Shown here: one piece after another, positions 13,201-19,785 of the stretch | Position numbering within the stretch: position 1 is the first letter of the stretch | Layout: each line of letters begins with the position of its first letter | DNA from: Apostichopus californicus | Lineage: Eukaryota; Echinodermata; Holothuroidea; Aspidochirotida; Stichopodidae | DNA: 26,542 nt | Direction of reading: 5' to 3' | NCBI GenBank assembly: GCA_020650975.1 | Contig: JAIPMN010276229.1 | Location: 1 to 26,542, forward strand | Program-made: the position numbers and the translations under genes | The notes under the pieces: generated by a model | What the model saw: only the letters and a program-made list of their open reading frames with translations | What the model was told of the DNA's origin: nothing | Database searches by the model: none

Positions 13201-16200
13201 GATGAGGATGGTGGTTTAAATACGGATTTCTCCAAAGTCTCCGTAAGAGAGAAATAAATCAGGTTACAAAAGAAGGATGAAATTCGAAATACCAACATTT
13301 AAAAAAAAATCTGAAAAAAAATGTAGCATAATTGCCAAAAATCTTGTTATTGCCATAATTATCAATCAGATAAATAAAAAACCTCCATGGTATCTAAACT
13401 TCCTAGAACAACGATTGTGATTGATTTAGTAGCAAATTAGTTGAAAGTATCCAATAACAACTAAATCCACAAGCAGCAAAGGAATTGTATAACATGAACC
13501 AAAAAAAAAGAAGAAACAAAGCACATAGAGCAGACATCTTGTACTGGAACGACAACAAACTTGCATGCAGACATTGAAACCTCACCTCTCCTGGGTTATT
13601 GTAAGTGTAACAGTTTGTAAACATGAGCTTGAAGTCTGCAATGCATTCTTTTGCAGAGTAGTAGTAGATGCTTTCCAATCTCTTTTTAATGCTGCCCAAG
13701 TCCATGGGGTGTTTGATGACATCAAGATAATCCTAAGAAAAGACAAAATTGGAGTAATTGAAGATAGAGGACGATGTTGACATGCTTACCTCACCAGGAC
13801 TATTATAAACATAACAGTTAGTATACAAGAGCTTGAAGTCTGCTATGCATTCTTTTGCACTGTGGTAGAAGTTGTTTTGTAAGCGTTTCCTGATTGTGCC
13901 TAAGTCCATTGGGTGGCGGATGATTTGATAGTAATCCTGGTGATGAAGATCAGAAAGCAGACATATTCGCTTTGGAAACAGGGAATATTTTAGCAGGCCT
14001 TGCATTCCCTTTTGCTGATCAAATCAAAATTACTGGTAATGTACTTCCACCTAGGTATTTAAGAGTACACCTTGTAGTCTGTACTTTTGCTTATGTTTCT
14101 TACTCCAGAGGAGACCCATGCTTTCTGGTTATTTGAACCTTTGTAGAGGTAGGATTGTCTGAAATGTTGACAGTCTAATGGAAAGTGAAAATCTTTTAAC
14201 AGCTGTAGGGCGAGAGGGAAACAGAAGACATAGCAGCTTCCTGTATAGCAGTCTTCAATGAAATACTTTCATCCAAATGAGAATTACTTACAGGTAAAGC
14301 TAACTTGATATGGTCAACAGGTTGGTGAAAAGGCCAAGCAAACTGGTGCTTCCAAAGGGCCTTCATGACAACTTTCTGTAAATATTGCAACTGGTTTGTT
14401 TGTCTTCCTTGAAGTCTTTTGGTCTGTGATTGAGGTGATGTTACAGGCTGTTCTGCAGCCTCATTTTTTATCTGTGGAGTCTGAAAAAGATGACAATGTC
14501 AGTGGTTGAGAGTCAGCTATAAATAAACCTATGCAGTAAAATGATCAATACACAGCAAATATCTTGAGATTTTCTATGCCAGAACGGTTTGAGTGTTCTG
14601 AATCTTTGATAAATATCCTTAGTACAGTGCTTTCTAATTTTAACCACTTCTGAGTAATTGTGTACTCAACACATGATACTGCATCCTAAATATCAGATCT
14701 AGCCCAAGATTCTCGGCTTATCGGTGGTTATTCTTTCAACTGTGTCATTTTCCATGACGTTAATGTTATGCTGATGGGAATGGGCCCAAGAAATCCTCAG
14801 ACTCTTCCTAACCACTATAGGTATGAACATTTCGTTCCCTGTTCCGTGTGCTGACCAGTGTTCAAAAAAAATATATCACAGTCCAAATCATTTCACTAAT
14901 TTGTATCTGAGTTTTTTATTGCAAATAATATCTTTAAGCAGTCCCTTAGATTTAAGTTACAGACAACAAATTATATGTTATTGCCAATTTAAATTTAATG
15001 TATGTAGGACAATTTTAAGGGCATATAGATGTACCTAAAACATTTGTCACTACGTACAACAAAATATAATAATATGCAAATTTGTCAGTATGTGAAACAA
15101 GGGACAATATGTCAAGAAAGATATAGGTACAGGCATGGACTGAGTGATACTAAACAAACAAGCTAAATCTTATTAAAGTGAATGAATGCTTGAATAGACG
15201 TGGACTTGGCTGTCAGTGATTGTAGTGATGAATCGCTTGTGAGTGATGCACAACTATTTCCCTTCTTAACCCTCTGTTTACTTCTGAAAGCTGATATGAT
15301 AGCTGAACTTGCACATCTTTGCTGTAGACATTACCATCAATGACTATTATTCGTTCAAAGGTTGATTATCATCAATGGCTAGACAAGACAAATACTGTAA
15401 ATAGGTTCAGACAAGTCTTAATTCAGTATTTCTAGGTCTACAGACTGGCTAGCCCTTTTAGGTATACATCCTGTGTTTTTTCAGTCGTTTAATTGTCAAA
15501 TTTAACTGGTGGTACTTTTTAGTACCCCGTCATGAAAGTGTTCCGAAAGACTCACTGTTTCCGTCTTCATTTCGCCGTTGCACTTCCCGTCTGCCTGCAG
15601 CTGGGTTTTGTTGCTGGTGTGCTTTCCCCCTGGACCATTCACCCCCTTGTTGCCAGCAACAGGGGCTGGCTCTGAAGAGGTCAATGACCTTAAAGAAAAA
15701 AGACAAAAATAATCAAACTGACAACCAATTATCTCAGGAGAACCTTGTCAACTAGAAATGGTGATGTAGATATAATAGTCTGCTGATGTGAGAGAAGACT
15801 GATAATGTCATATGAAATGAAGCATTCCTGTTTGAAATGTAGCAAAACTGAAGAAATGAACTGCAGGTAGCAGATGCGTATCGTTCCAGTATTAAATAGA
15901 CAATGCTTTTCCCCTTTCAATAATAGTAAGAAATTAACGATTTGTGTCTGAATATGGAAAATGAAAACTCTTTACAATTGCTACAATGAAGAGTTCAGTT
16001 TATGAAGAAGAATGATTGAGTGTGCTTGAATGTAACAACTTTCCTTTCCTATTTTGATATGTGGTATGAGTTTTCCAGGAAGAATACACAATACAATTCA
16101 AAATTGGCATGGAAAATATGCATGCTGAGCTTCAGCAGTTACGATAAAAATGATAATAATGATTTGATAAAAATGAAAATAAAGTATGAAAATCAGTGTT

Positions 16201-19200
16201 GTTCACACACATTTCGCAGAATCGGTTTCTGCCCAAAATAACTTGTTAGAGCATTTGACAAACTACGTTCGTGAAAAGAAACTGGAGAAAACCATTTGGG
16301 GGGAAACTGTGCTTAAGGTATGGTACAACTATGCTGAAATTTTATAAGCAATTAGCCGTAGCAAAGTGAGGGTATTATTATACAACGTGATTGGGAATTT
16401 ACCTTTTTGTCCCTTCTTTGACCTTTTGTACGGTTAGCTCATTGGCTAATTGCTGACTATCTATGATGATGATCTGAATATGGTTTTTTACACACACAGT
16501 ACAAGCAACAGGTACAAGGGCTAATATTGTGCAGAAAGAATGTTTACAGTTCAGGACTACCGGTAAGGATTAGGTAAACACGATAGCAGCCAGAATAACC
16601 TCAAGTTCGCTTGGGTTACCTGGGTCAGTATTTTAAACGTGTAATATTTTTACTGGGTACTGAAGTTTTTTCGAAATACCTGGTATTTTTGGTATATTGA
16701 CATACTGATGTACCCAATGTGGGAACAACTGAAAAATTCATTATCCTGTCCAAGCCATTACCAGCCAGTCTGGGAATTAATTTAAATATCTCCAGTGCCG
16801 ATACAGTTTATTTGAGGTAATGAAAGGATAAAAACAAATGTATTCCTCTGAAATGTCATATTTTGATGATATTCCCTTCCTACCTGATGTCGATAGCAGA
16901 GTGTTTGTGTGTAAATTTAGAATGAAATGAAAATTGGTAACTACTATTCAAGTCTGAGAATGATTTTATCAGATCCATTTGATTTCCATGACATATATAC
17001 ATGATGTATACGATACTGTTAGCCTATCCAATTTCTTGGGATGACACATTACTCTACCTCAATTTTTTGCAAATTAAATTAGTTTCCCCATATTTATCAA
17101 AATCATATGTACTAAATATGGGGTGAATTGGCTAGGTACCCTGAAAGCAGTCATCAATGTGTGAACGTACCATACCTACACAATATCATGTTTTGATGGG
17201 TGGTTGATGTAGTTTCTACAGGTTTTACAACTAATCTATACATAGACAGGACTTCTTGGAGCATTAGCTTAACTTCACAGCAATTAGAAAAAAGACTGGC
17301 CGAGCAAAAGTATGATATTTCAGAACAACAATGCCCACTTTTTGTGTGAGAAACTTTGTTTGCGAACATATAGTAAGCAAACTCGCAATGCCCAATGACT
17401 GAAATTTGTGCAAAATACACCATATCAAATGCTTAAAGGAATTCTTCCAACTCTCTCAGTGGGGTATTGTACTGCTAGGCTTGCAGGGCCATAGAATAGC
17501 ACACTTGCAGGTTCCAAACTTGTTCATGGATGACTTAAAATACCATTGGGATGATAACATTGTATGTAATAAACATTAAAAAGCAATTCCTCAACATTAG
17601 TACAGGTAATGTTCAGGGATAATTAAACCACTATCACATCGCCAAATGCTATGCAAAATGTCAAATTTCTATGCAAGTCCAAAGATATACACAGTATAGC
17701 AGTTTTTTACATGTGAACCAAAGGCGATTTTGTTAGTCACAAAATTCAGTGACTTTAAAGCTGCTACAAAACAATTTAAATTATTCGCTGAACATATACA
17801 GTAAGTGCATCATGACAGTAAAAATCTTAGGCTTATGAATGCAGGGAAAAATTTAGAGAGTATCAAATAGCAAAATGCTATTCAAAATGGGCAAACTGCT
17901 ATTTAAGTGCTTAAATATGTAGAAAGTTCTTATACAGGAGCCATGGCATTAAATAAAACCCAAAATTTGGTGACTTCAACACTGCTACACAAAATGTGAA
18001 CCCTAAATCATAAACTGGTATGTCCAAAGTATAGTTTGGTTTCCAATTGAATGTGAAAACAGACCTGGCTGCCAAAGGATAATAACATGTACCTGTGAGC
18101 AAATTTCTGGACTTTTCCCATCACTATACCGTAACAAATATTACACCTCAGATTACAAAGACCATGGTTTGGTAAAATACATATTTGAGTAACAGGTGAT
18201 TTTGGAGTCGGATCTATGCCTAGTAGTAGTATGGTGGGCTCTTAATTGACGCACTTAAGGATTTGTTTAACGATTTCTATCAACGAAAATTCCAAATCAC
18301 TCAACTGTATTCATTTTTCGTTATTTGTAGCTCCTCAGAAATGTAATGATCTCAACTTATTAATTGTTCTGTGCCTACACAACATATAACTGAGCAGAAT
18401 TTGACAACAAAATATCTGCCGTGTCAAGTTCTTTCATACCCATAAATTGACACATTCGTTTGATAAGCTAACTGTAGTGTAGGACTCAGTATACATCCAT
18501 TGACTTTGGATTCTGTTTGCTATGCTGAGCCTCCACGCTCAGACAGGTCAGGCCCCAGTATAGTGGTATCATATTGAGGTAAGTTTAGTCTTGTATAGGG
18601 AGTAAGATTTCCAAATGCCCAAAAAATGTGCAAATATGGGGGAGGGAGTTAAAAGCTTAAAAAAAAAAACACAATTTGATCATCATGTACCTGAAATGGA
18701 TTAAACTCTTCAAATATGTAACTCAGCTTGACTGCATATAGTTTAGGCTGACGGCTGTATCGTTACTAGTAATATTTGAAGGTGCATCAATTACTAAGGT
18801 GCGTCAATTATGAAGCCTTTACTATACTAGTACAGTAGTAGCTGTACCTCAGCTGTAGTGTAAGCCTAATAATATATGGCCCCAAAGTAATGTATACTGT
18901 AGCTACCCCACTGATGAAGTAAATAGTAATAGTATGGTAGTCTACTCTATGTGCCATGTAACTTAACAATTATACATCTCGCTGGGGTGTTTGGTGTAAC
19001 TTGGGTGAGGGAGAAGCAGGAAAGTTGTACAAGCCGATAGGCATAGGCCTGTAAATTGTAACGGAAGTTGGGACTTATTTCATTGTTAGGTTATGAATAT
19101 GAGGTAATAAATATAGCAAATCTTTCTGATACAAGTTACATTTACCCTATAAACGTTTAGTCGTACAAAAAAACACTTAGGCATAAAAATAATTTCCTTC

Positions 19201-19674
19201 CTACCGGAAATAGTCATGTTAGGCTATTATTGATTCTGCGTTTCACAGCTCCGCTATCTTTGTAGCACAGCCTACACTTAGGCTTTGTAAAGATGCATCC
19301 TTCGAATCCGAGGCTAGCCTATATATGTTTTTCGGCAATTGTAAGGGTTAAAAGAGACAATATAGCAAGTATATTCCACTAAAATGATGTTGGTATACCT
19401 GGTAATATTGAAGGAACTGCTTTTGTTCTTATTTTATCCGATCCACCCTCAAAATTAGAACGTAAATTAGTTGTCCTCGTTTGCGACAATACAGTTCTCT
19501 GCCTTCCGCACTAACAGTACAAAGGCAAGAGGTTTAGGCTCACATGGGATTTTCACTTCGATTCTTCGAATTACTTTAAGATGAAAAAATAATAAAACTT
19601 TAATGATACCCTTCTTTATCGCTTTCTGCTTGCTGCTGATGGCCTTGCGTCGTCGGATGGCTCTTGGTGTCCAT
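4094..19674 (-). CDS. BRD3-like: BET bromodomain protein (BRD2/3/4 type), whole gene, 15 coding exons plus one alternative exon
   Basis: BET proteins bind acetylated histone tails through two bromodomains and recruit transcription factors through the ET domain, in the nucleus. Joined exons (minus strand): 19674-19610, 15688-15556, 14480-14292, 13936-13790 (or 13732-13586), 13160-13010, 12472-12207, 11599-11333, 10214-10113, 9332-9204, 8740-8519, 7656-7328, 6820-6696, 6247-6077, 5182-5051 and 4242-4094. They total 2577 nt, or 858 residues plus stop, and all junction phases agree. Domain order: BD1 at about residues 94-199 (WPF shelf 115-117, conserved Asn 174), BD2 at about 390-500 (WPF 410-412, His 424, Asn 469), Ser/acidic cluster about 525-545, Lys/Glu-rich segment about 573-650, ET domain about 691-757, Ser-rich tail to 858. 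Length is close to vertebrate BRD2/BRD3 and much shorter than long BRD4. The symbol reflects the WDR5 neighbour; an invertebrate gene is probably equally related to BRD2, BRD3 and BRD4. Confidence 0.93.
5051..5182 (-). CDS. BRD3-like: BET exon 14: basic coiled segment after ET
   Basis: Acceptor TCGATTGCAG, donor GTAAAT, 132 nt; the two entering bases complete a Val codon and one base is left over. It encodes [40 protein letters not shown] and KGK. The [13 protein letters not shown] motif is shared with vertebrate BRD2/BRD3/BRD4 downstream of the ET domain and should form a short coiled coil. Confidence 0.94.
6077..6247 (-). CDS. BRD3-like: BET exon 13: ET domain core
   Basis: Acceptor TTCTCCTCACCAG, donor GTGAGT, 171 nt. 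It encodes [40 protein letters not shown] and [17 protein letters not shown]. The ET domain recruits partners such as NSD3 and JMJD6 in vertebrates. The acidic strand EIEIDFETL that binds those partners is intact, which supports a conserved adaptor role. Confidence 0.96.
6696..6820 (-). CDS. BRD3-like: BET exon 12: start of ET domain
   Basis: Acceptor TATTTTCAG, donor GTAGGT, 125 nt. The single entering base completes an Arg codon, and the exon is left after one base of a Gly codon. It encodes [20 protein letters not shown], then [20 protein letters not shown] and P. The [19 protein letters not shown] motif is diagnostic for the BET extraterminal domain. Reading through the donor would lose the ET consensus, so the GTAGGT site is chosen, and exon 13 restores [10 protein letters not shown]. 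Confidence 0.95.
7328..7656 (-). CDS. BRD3-like: BET exon 11: coiled motif and long Lys/Glu/Arg segment
   Basis: Acceptor TTGCCCCCTTACAG, donor GTAAGC, 329 nt, left after two bases. It opens with [12 protein letters not shown], the BET dimerisation-type motif. A basic patch follows ([15 protein letters not shown]), matching the basic interaction region and probable nuclear localisation signal of BET proteins. Next come about 60 residues of alternating Glu, Lys and Arg (for example [18 protein letters not shown]), considerably longer than the equivalent region I know from vertebrates. This composition suggests a single long charged helix. A tail of Lys/Ser/Pro leads to the ET domain. Confidence 0.93.
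7466..7545 (-). repeat. Coding purine repeat in exon 11
   Basis: The plus strand is a CT-rich run of CTTTCC and CTTTCT hexamers. It encodes the KE/RE alternation in exon 11. The hexamer periodicity suggests expansion by replication slippage while keeping frame. Confidence 0.65.
8519..8740 (-). CDS. BRD3-like: BET exon 10: end of bromodomain 2 and Ser/acidic cluster
   Basis: Acceptor TCAATTTTAG, donor GTATGT, 222 nt, phase 0 at both ends. It starts with [14 protein letters not shown], the end of BD2. It then has a variable region and [19 protein letters not shown], a Ser run embedded in acid residues. This matches the N-terminal phosphorylation-site cluster described in BRD4, where CK2 is the known kinase; the same role here is inferred from composition and position. 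It ends with RLEQLQDQ, the beginning of the conserved motif that continues in exon 11. Confidence 0.94.
8791..8880. repeat. Tandem repeat with AATGTATCAACGTATC units
   Basis: The unit CAAC(C/T)GAAGGGAACCAATGTATC begins at 8791 and again near 8849. AATGTATC/ACGTATC subunits repeat between them. It lies in BET intron 9, about 50 bases upstream of exon 10 on the minus strand. Confidence 0.75.
9204..9332 (-). CDS. BRD3-like: BET exon 9: bromodomain 2 core with acetyl-lysine Asn
   Basis: Acceptor TTTTACAG-type (ATTTACAG), donor GTATGG, 129 nt, phase 0 at both ends. It encodes [18 protein letters not shown], then [18 protein letters not shown] and GMARKLQ. The Asn in NCYKYN (residue 469) is the anchor for acetyl-lysine, and MARKLQ begins the αC helix, closely matching vertebrate BD2. 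Confidence 0.96.
9743..9912. repeat. Intronic repeat copy C, diverged (intron 8)
   Basis: It aligns to the central part of copies A and B: ATGTTACCATGGCATGAATC, AGATCCTGGGATT, a TTTTTGATT-GGATTAAAGCTAC block and AAAAAGGTT. Many substitutions separate it from A and B, so it is older or escaped gene conversion. Confidence 0.7.
10113..10214 (-). CDS. BRD3-like: BET exon 8: bromodomain 2 shelf and ZA loop
   Basis: Acceptor TTTTAACAG, donor GTGAGT, 102 nt, phase 0 at both ends. It encodes [20 protein letters not shown], then [14 protein letters not shown]. This contains the WPF shelf, the ZA loop and the His (residue 424) before Asp-Tyr that distinguishes BET BD2 from BD1 (human BRD4 His437). There is no second copy of this exon nearby, so the alternative-exon arrangement is limited to BD1. 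Confidence 0.96.
10458..10851. repeat. Intronic repeat copy A (intron 7)
   Basis: About 390 bases that align almost throughout to 11758-12162 (copy B), including an identical run of 105 bases (10580-10684 against 11876-11980). A shorter and more diverged relative is at 9743-9912. Both long copies contain an open frame ending [10 protein letters not shown], which follows from DNA identity and is not evidence for a gene. No terminal repeats or target duplications are clear. Confidence 0.85.
11333..11599 (-). CDS. BRD3-like: BET exon 7: linker and first helix of bromodomain 2
   Basis: Acceptor TTCATTTTATAG, donor GTAAGA, 267 nt, phase 0 at both ends, residues 318-406. The first half is linker ([15 protein letters not shown]…). 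It then carries the conserved BET motif before BD2, [18 protein letters not shown], and ends in the αZ helix of BD2, [18 protein letters not shown]. The vertebrate counterpart has the same order of motifs. The exon lies between two near-identical intronic repeats, at 10458-10851 and 11758-12162. Confidence 0.95.
11758..12162. repeat. Intronic repeat copy B (intron 6)
   Basis: A direct repeat of 10458-10851 in the same orientation, roughly 94% identical by eye over the aligned 290 bases I checked. With copy A it brackets exon 7. It may be a young interspersed element or a local duplication. Confidence 0.85.
12207..12472 (-). CDS. BRD3-like: BET exon 6: poly-Glu and proline-rich linker
   Basis: Acceptor TTGTCCATTGCAG, donor GTAAAA, 266 nt. 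The two entering bases complete an Arg codon begun in exon 5, and the exon ends in phase 0. Residues 229-317 form the unstructured linker between the bromodomains: [16 protein letters not shown], an acidic tract with 14 consecutive Glu after EEED, then PLPPPP and a Pro/Thr/Val-rich run to PTPTK. BET linkers are typically proline-rich; the long acidic tract is the unusual part. The tract is encoded by mixed GAA/GAG codons. Confidence 0.92.
12364..12418 (-). repeat. Coding GAA/GAG triplet repeat (poly-Glu)
   Basis: On the plus strand this reads as TTC/CTC triplets, with one GTC (Asp codon) near the right end. It encodes the acidic tract of exon 6, including 14 Glu in a row. Triplet tracts of this kind often vary in length between individuals. 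Confidence 0.85.
13010..13160 (-). CDS. BRD3-like: BET exon 5: end of bromodomain 1 and basic linker
   Basis: Acceptor TTTTTGTTTAG, donor GTGAGT, 151 nt, entered in phase 0 and left after one base. It begins [20 protein letters not shown], the αC helix of BET BD1. The first Val sits at the gatekeeper position occupied by Ile146 in BRD4 BD1. [11 protein letters not shown] segment follows, then a basic patch (KRGKKGKR) resembling the linker after BD1 in vertebrate BET proteins, which may help nuclear import or DNA contact. It is the constant back half of BD1 for both alternative cassettes. Confidence 0.95.
13586..13732 (-). CDS. BRD3-like: BET exon 4b: alternative central bromodomain 1 cassette, version b
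   Basis: This is a second copy of exon 4: also 147 nt, phase 0 at both ends, with acceptor TTTTCTTAG and donor GTGAGG. It encodes [18 protein letters not shown], then [14 protein letters not shown] and [11 protein letters not shown]. By eye 34 of 49 residues match exon 4a. It has no stop or frameshift, and the conserved Tyr, Cys, Tyr and Asn of the pocket are kept, so it looks functional rather than a relic. Including both 4a and 4b would stay in frame but duplicate helices inside one bromodomain, which should not fold normally. The natural reading is mutually exclusive use. Transcript evidence is not available here. Confidence 0.9.
13733..13789 (-). other. 57-nt intron between alternative exons 4a and 4b
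   Basis: Only 57 bases separate the 4a donor (GTAAGC) from the 4b acceptor (TTTTCTTAG). A pyrimidine-rich tract fills the final 20 bases, so the likely branch point lies only about 30 bases from the donor. Such spacing can prevent the two sites from pairing in one spliceosome, a known basis for mutually exclusive exons. Whether 57 nt is below the working minimum in this organism is unknown. Confidence 0.8.
13790..13936 (-). CDS. BRD3-like: BET exon 4a: central bromodomain 1 cassette, version a
   Basis: The exon is 147 nt (49 codons) and phase 0 at both ends, with acceptor TTCATCACCAG and donor GTAAGC. It encodes the end of the ZA loop, helices αA and αB and the BC-loop Asn: [18 protein letters not shown], then [14 protein letters not shown] and [11 protein letters not shown]. 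The pocket residues corresponding to human BRD4 Tyr97, Cys136, Tyr139 and Asn140 are all present. It joins exon 3 (…LALP) and exon 5 (DVVLMAQ…) in frame to make a complete bromodomain. Exon 4b, 57 nt further along the gene, encodes the same segment. Version a keeps the Tyr-Tyr pair and Asn-Asn of canonical BET BD1. Confidence 0.95.
14292..14480 (-). CDS. BRD3-like: BET exon 3: start of bromodomain 1 with WPF shelf
   Basis: Acceptor TCTTTTTCAG, donor GTAAGT, 189 nt, phase 0 on both sides. Residues 67-129 contain the BET-typical entry [11 protein letters not shown], then [11 protein letters not shown] and the ZA-loop residues [11 protein letters not shown]. This covers helix αZ and the first part of the ZA loop, including the Trp-Pro-Phe shelf that lines the acetyl-lysine pocket. 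The exon stops exactly after Leu-Pro, where BET proteins continue with Asp-Tyr. That boundary is where the two alternative exons 4a and 4b attach, so this exon supplies the constant front half of BD1. Confidence 0.96.
15556..15688 (-). CDS. BRD3-like: BET exon 2: low-complexity N-terminal segment
   Basis: The exon follows a pyrimidine-rich acceptor ending in TTTAAG and ends before GTGAGT. It is entered after two bases of a Gly codon and left in phase 0. It encodes residues 22-66, a Gly/Asn/Thr/Lys-rich stretch including [16 protein letters not shown], with no recognisable fold. An in-frame internal ATG (MKTET, residues 62-66) could serve as a start if exon 1 were replaced by a non-coding exon. 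This part of BET proteins is poorly conserved, so the call rests on splice sites, phase and position just before the BD1 exon. Confidence 0.78.
17086..17123. repeat. Perfect inverted repeat in intron 1
   Basis: CCCCATATTTA (17086-17096) and TAAATATGGGG (17113-17123) are exact complements around a 16-base loop. Weaker flanking complementarity (CCTATCCAATTTC near 17033, GAATTGGCTAGG near 17125) suggests the core of an old palindromic element. Confidence 0.6.
17636..17993. repeat. Two diverged direct repeats in intron 1
   Basis: About 17636-17770 and 17869-17993 share an ordered set of phrases: AAATGCTATGCAAAATG against AAATGCTATTCAAAATGGG, then CTATGCAAGTCC against CTATTTAAGTGC, then a block with GTGACTT and GCTGCTACAAAAC against GTGACTTCAACACTGCTACA. 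Function unknown. Confidence 0.5.
18228..18829. mobile_element. MITE-like element with about 33-bp inverted ends (intron 1)
   Basis: The left end starts TAGTATGGTGGGCTC and continues into TTAATTGACGCACTTA. The reverse complement of the right end starts TAGTATAGTAAAGGCTTCA and continues into TAATTGACGCACCTTA. The arms match with a few gaps and substitutions. The 600-base interior has no coding capacity. The ends contain TA, as in Tc1/mariner-type insertions, but superfamily and target duplication are not certain. A second inner copy of the GTGC-TCAATTA motif lies at 18782-18793. Confidence 0.5.
19610..19674 (-). CDS. BRD3-like: BET exon 1: start codon and N-terminus
   Basis: This short first coding exon encodes [20 protein letters not shown] and then E and a split Gly codon. 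The ATG has A at -3 and G at +4, a good Kozak context. An in-frame TAG lies 36 bases upstream (19710-19708), so translation cannot begin earlier in this exon. The exon ends in GG before a GT donor (19609-19608), leaving two bases of a codon. Exon 2 supplies the third base, giving Gly-Ser-Leu across the junction. A longer open frame on the same strand starts at 19745, but it is in another frame. The 3.9-kb intron that follows could hide other first exons, so the N-terminus is less certain than the domains. Confidence 0.72.
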
Positions 19675-19775
19675 AATCTGAAAGGATTCTGAATAAGAAC
19701 CAACGAGCTACCGAAGGACAGCAATGGCGGACCAGCAATAGGCATTAACGTAAAAACCCTTCATTACAGATCGTG

Positions 19776-19785
19776 ATTGGCCAAT
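19776..19785. promoter_or_regulatory. Palindromic CCAAT box, probable BET promoter
   Basis: ATTGGCCAAT reads as a CCAAT box on both strands, about 100 bases upstream of the BET ATG. NF-Y binds this motif, typically 60-100 bases from transcription starts. Another ATTGG is at 20031-20035. An ATGGCGG motif at 19724-19730 resembles a YY1 site of housekeeping promoters. Confidence 0.45.

Larger units (their letters stand above)
15689..19609 (-). other. BRD3-like: BET intron 1 (3.9 kb)
   Basis: The largest intron of the gene. It holds diverged direct repeats (17636-17993), a hairpin (17086-17123), and a MITE-like element (18228-18829). I found no open frame that looks like an exon of a known protein. 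A donor-like AAAAAG|GTAAAT near 16400 on the minus strand lacks a convincing start codon. Confidence 0.7.

Noticed and set aside
13010-14291. Search for a third BD1 cassette
   Set aside because: No other stretch between exons 3 and 5 encodes an HPMDLG or NCYxYN motif on the minus strand.
16380-16460. Possible extra BET exon ending AAAAAG before GTAAAT (minus strand)
   Set aside because: No in-frame ATG with an adequate context, no BET similarity, and its use would not be needed to explain the gene.
19467-19745. 92-residue minus-strand open frame beginning MPIAGPPLL
   Set aside because: It overlaps BET exon 1 in another frame. The frame from ATG 19674 splices in phase to exon 2 and has an upstream stop, so this one is probably not used.
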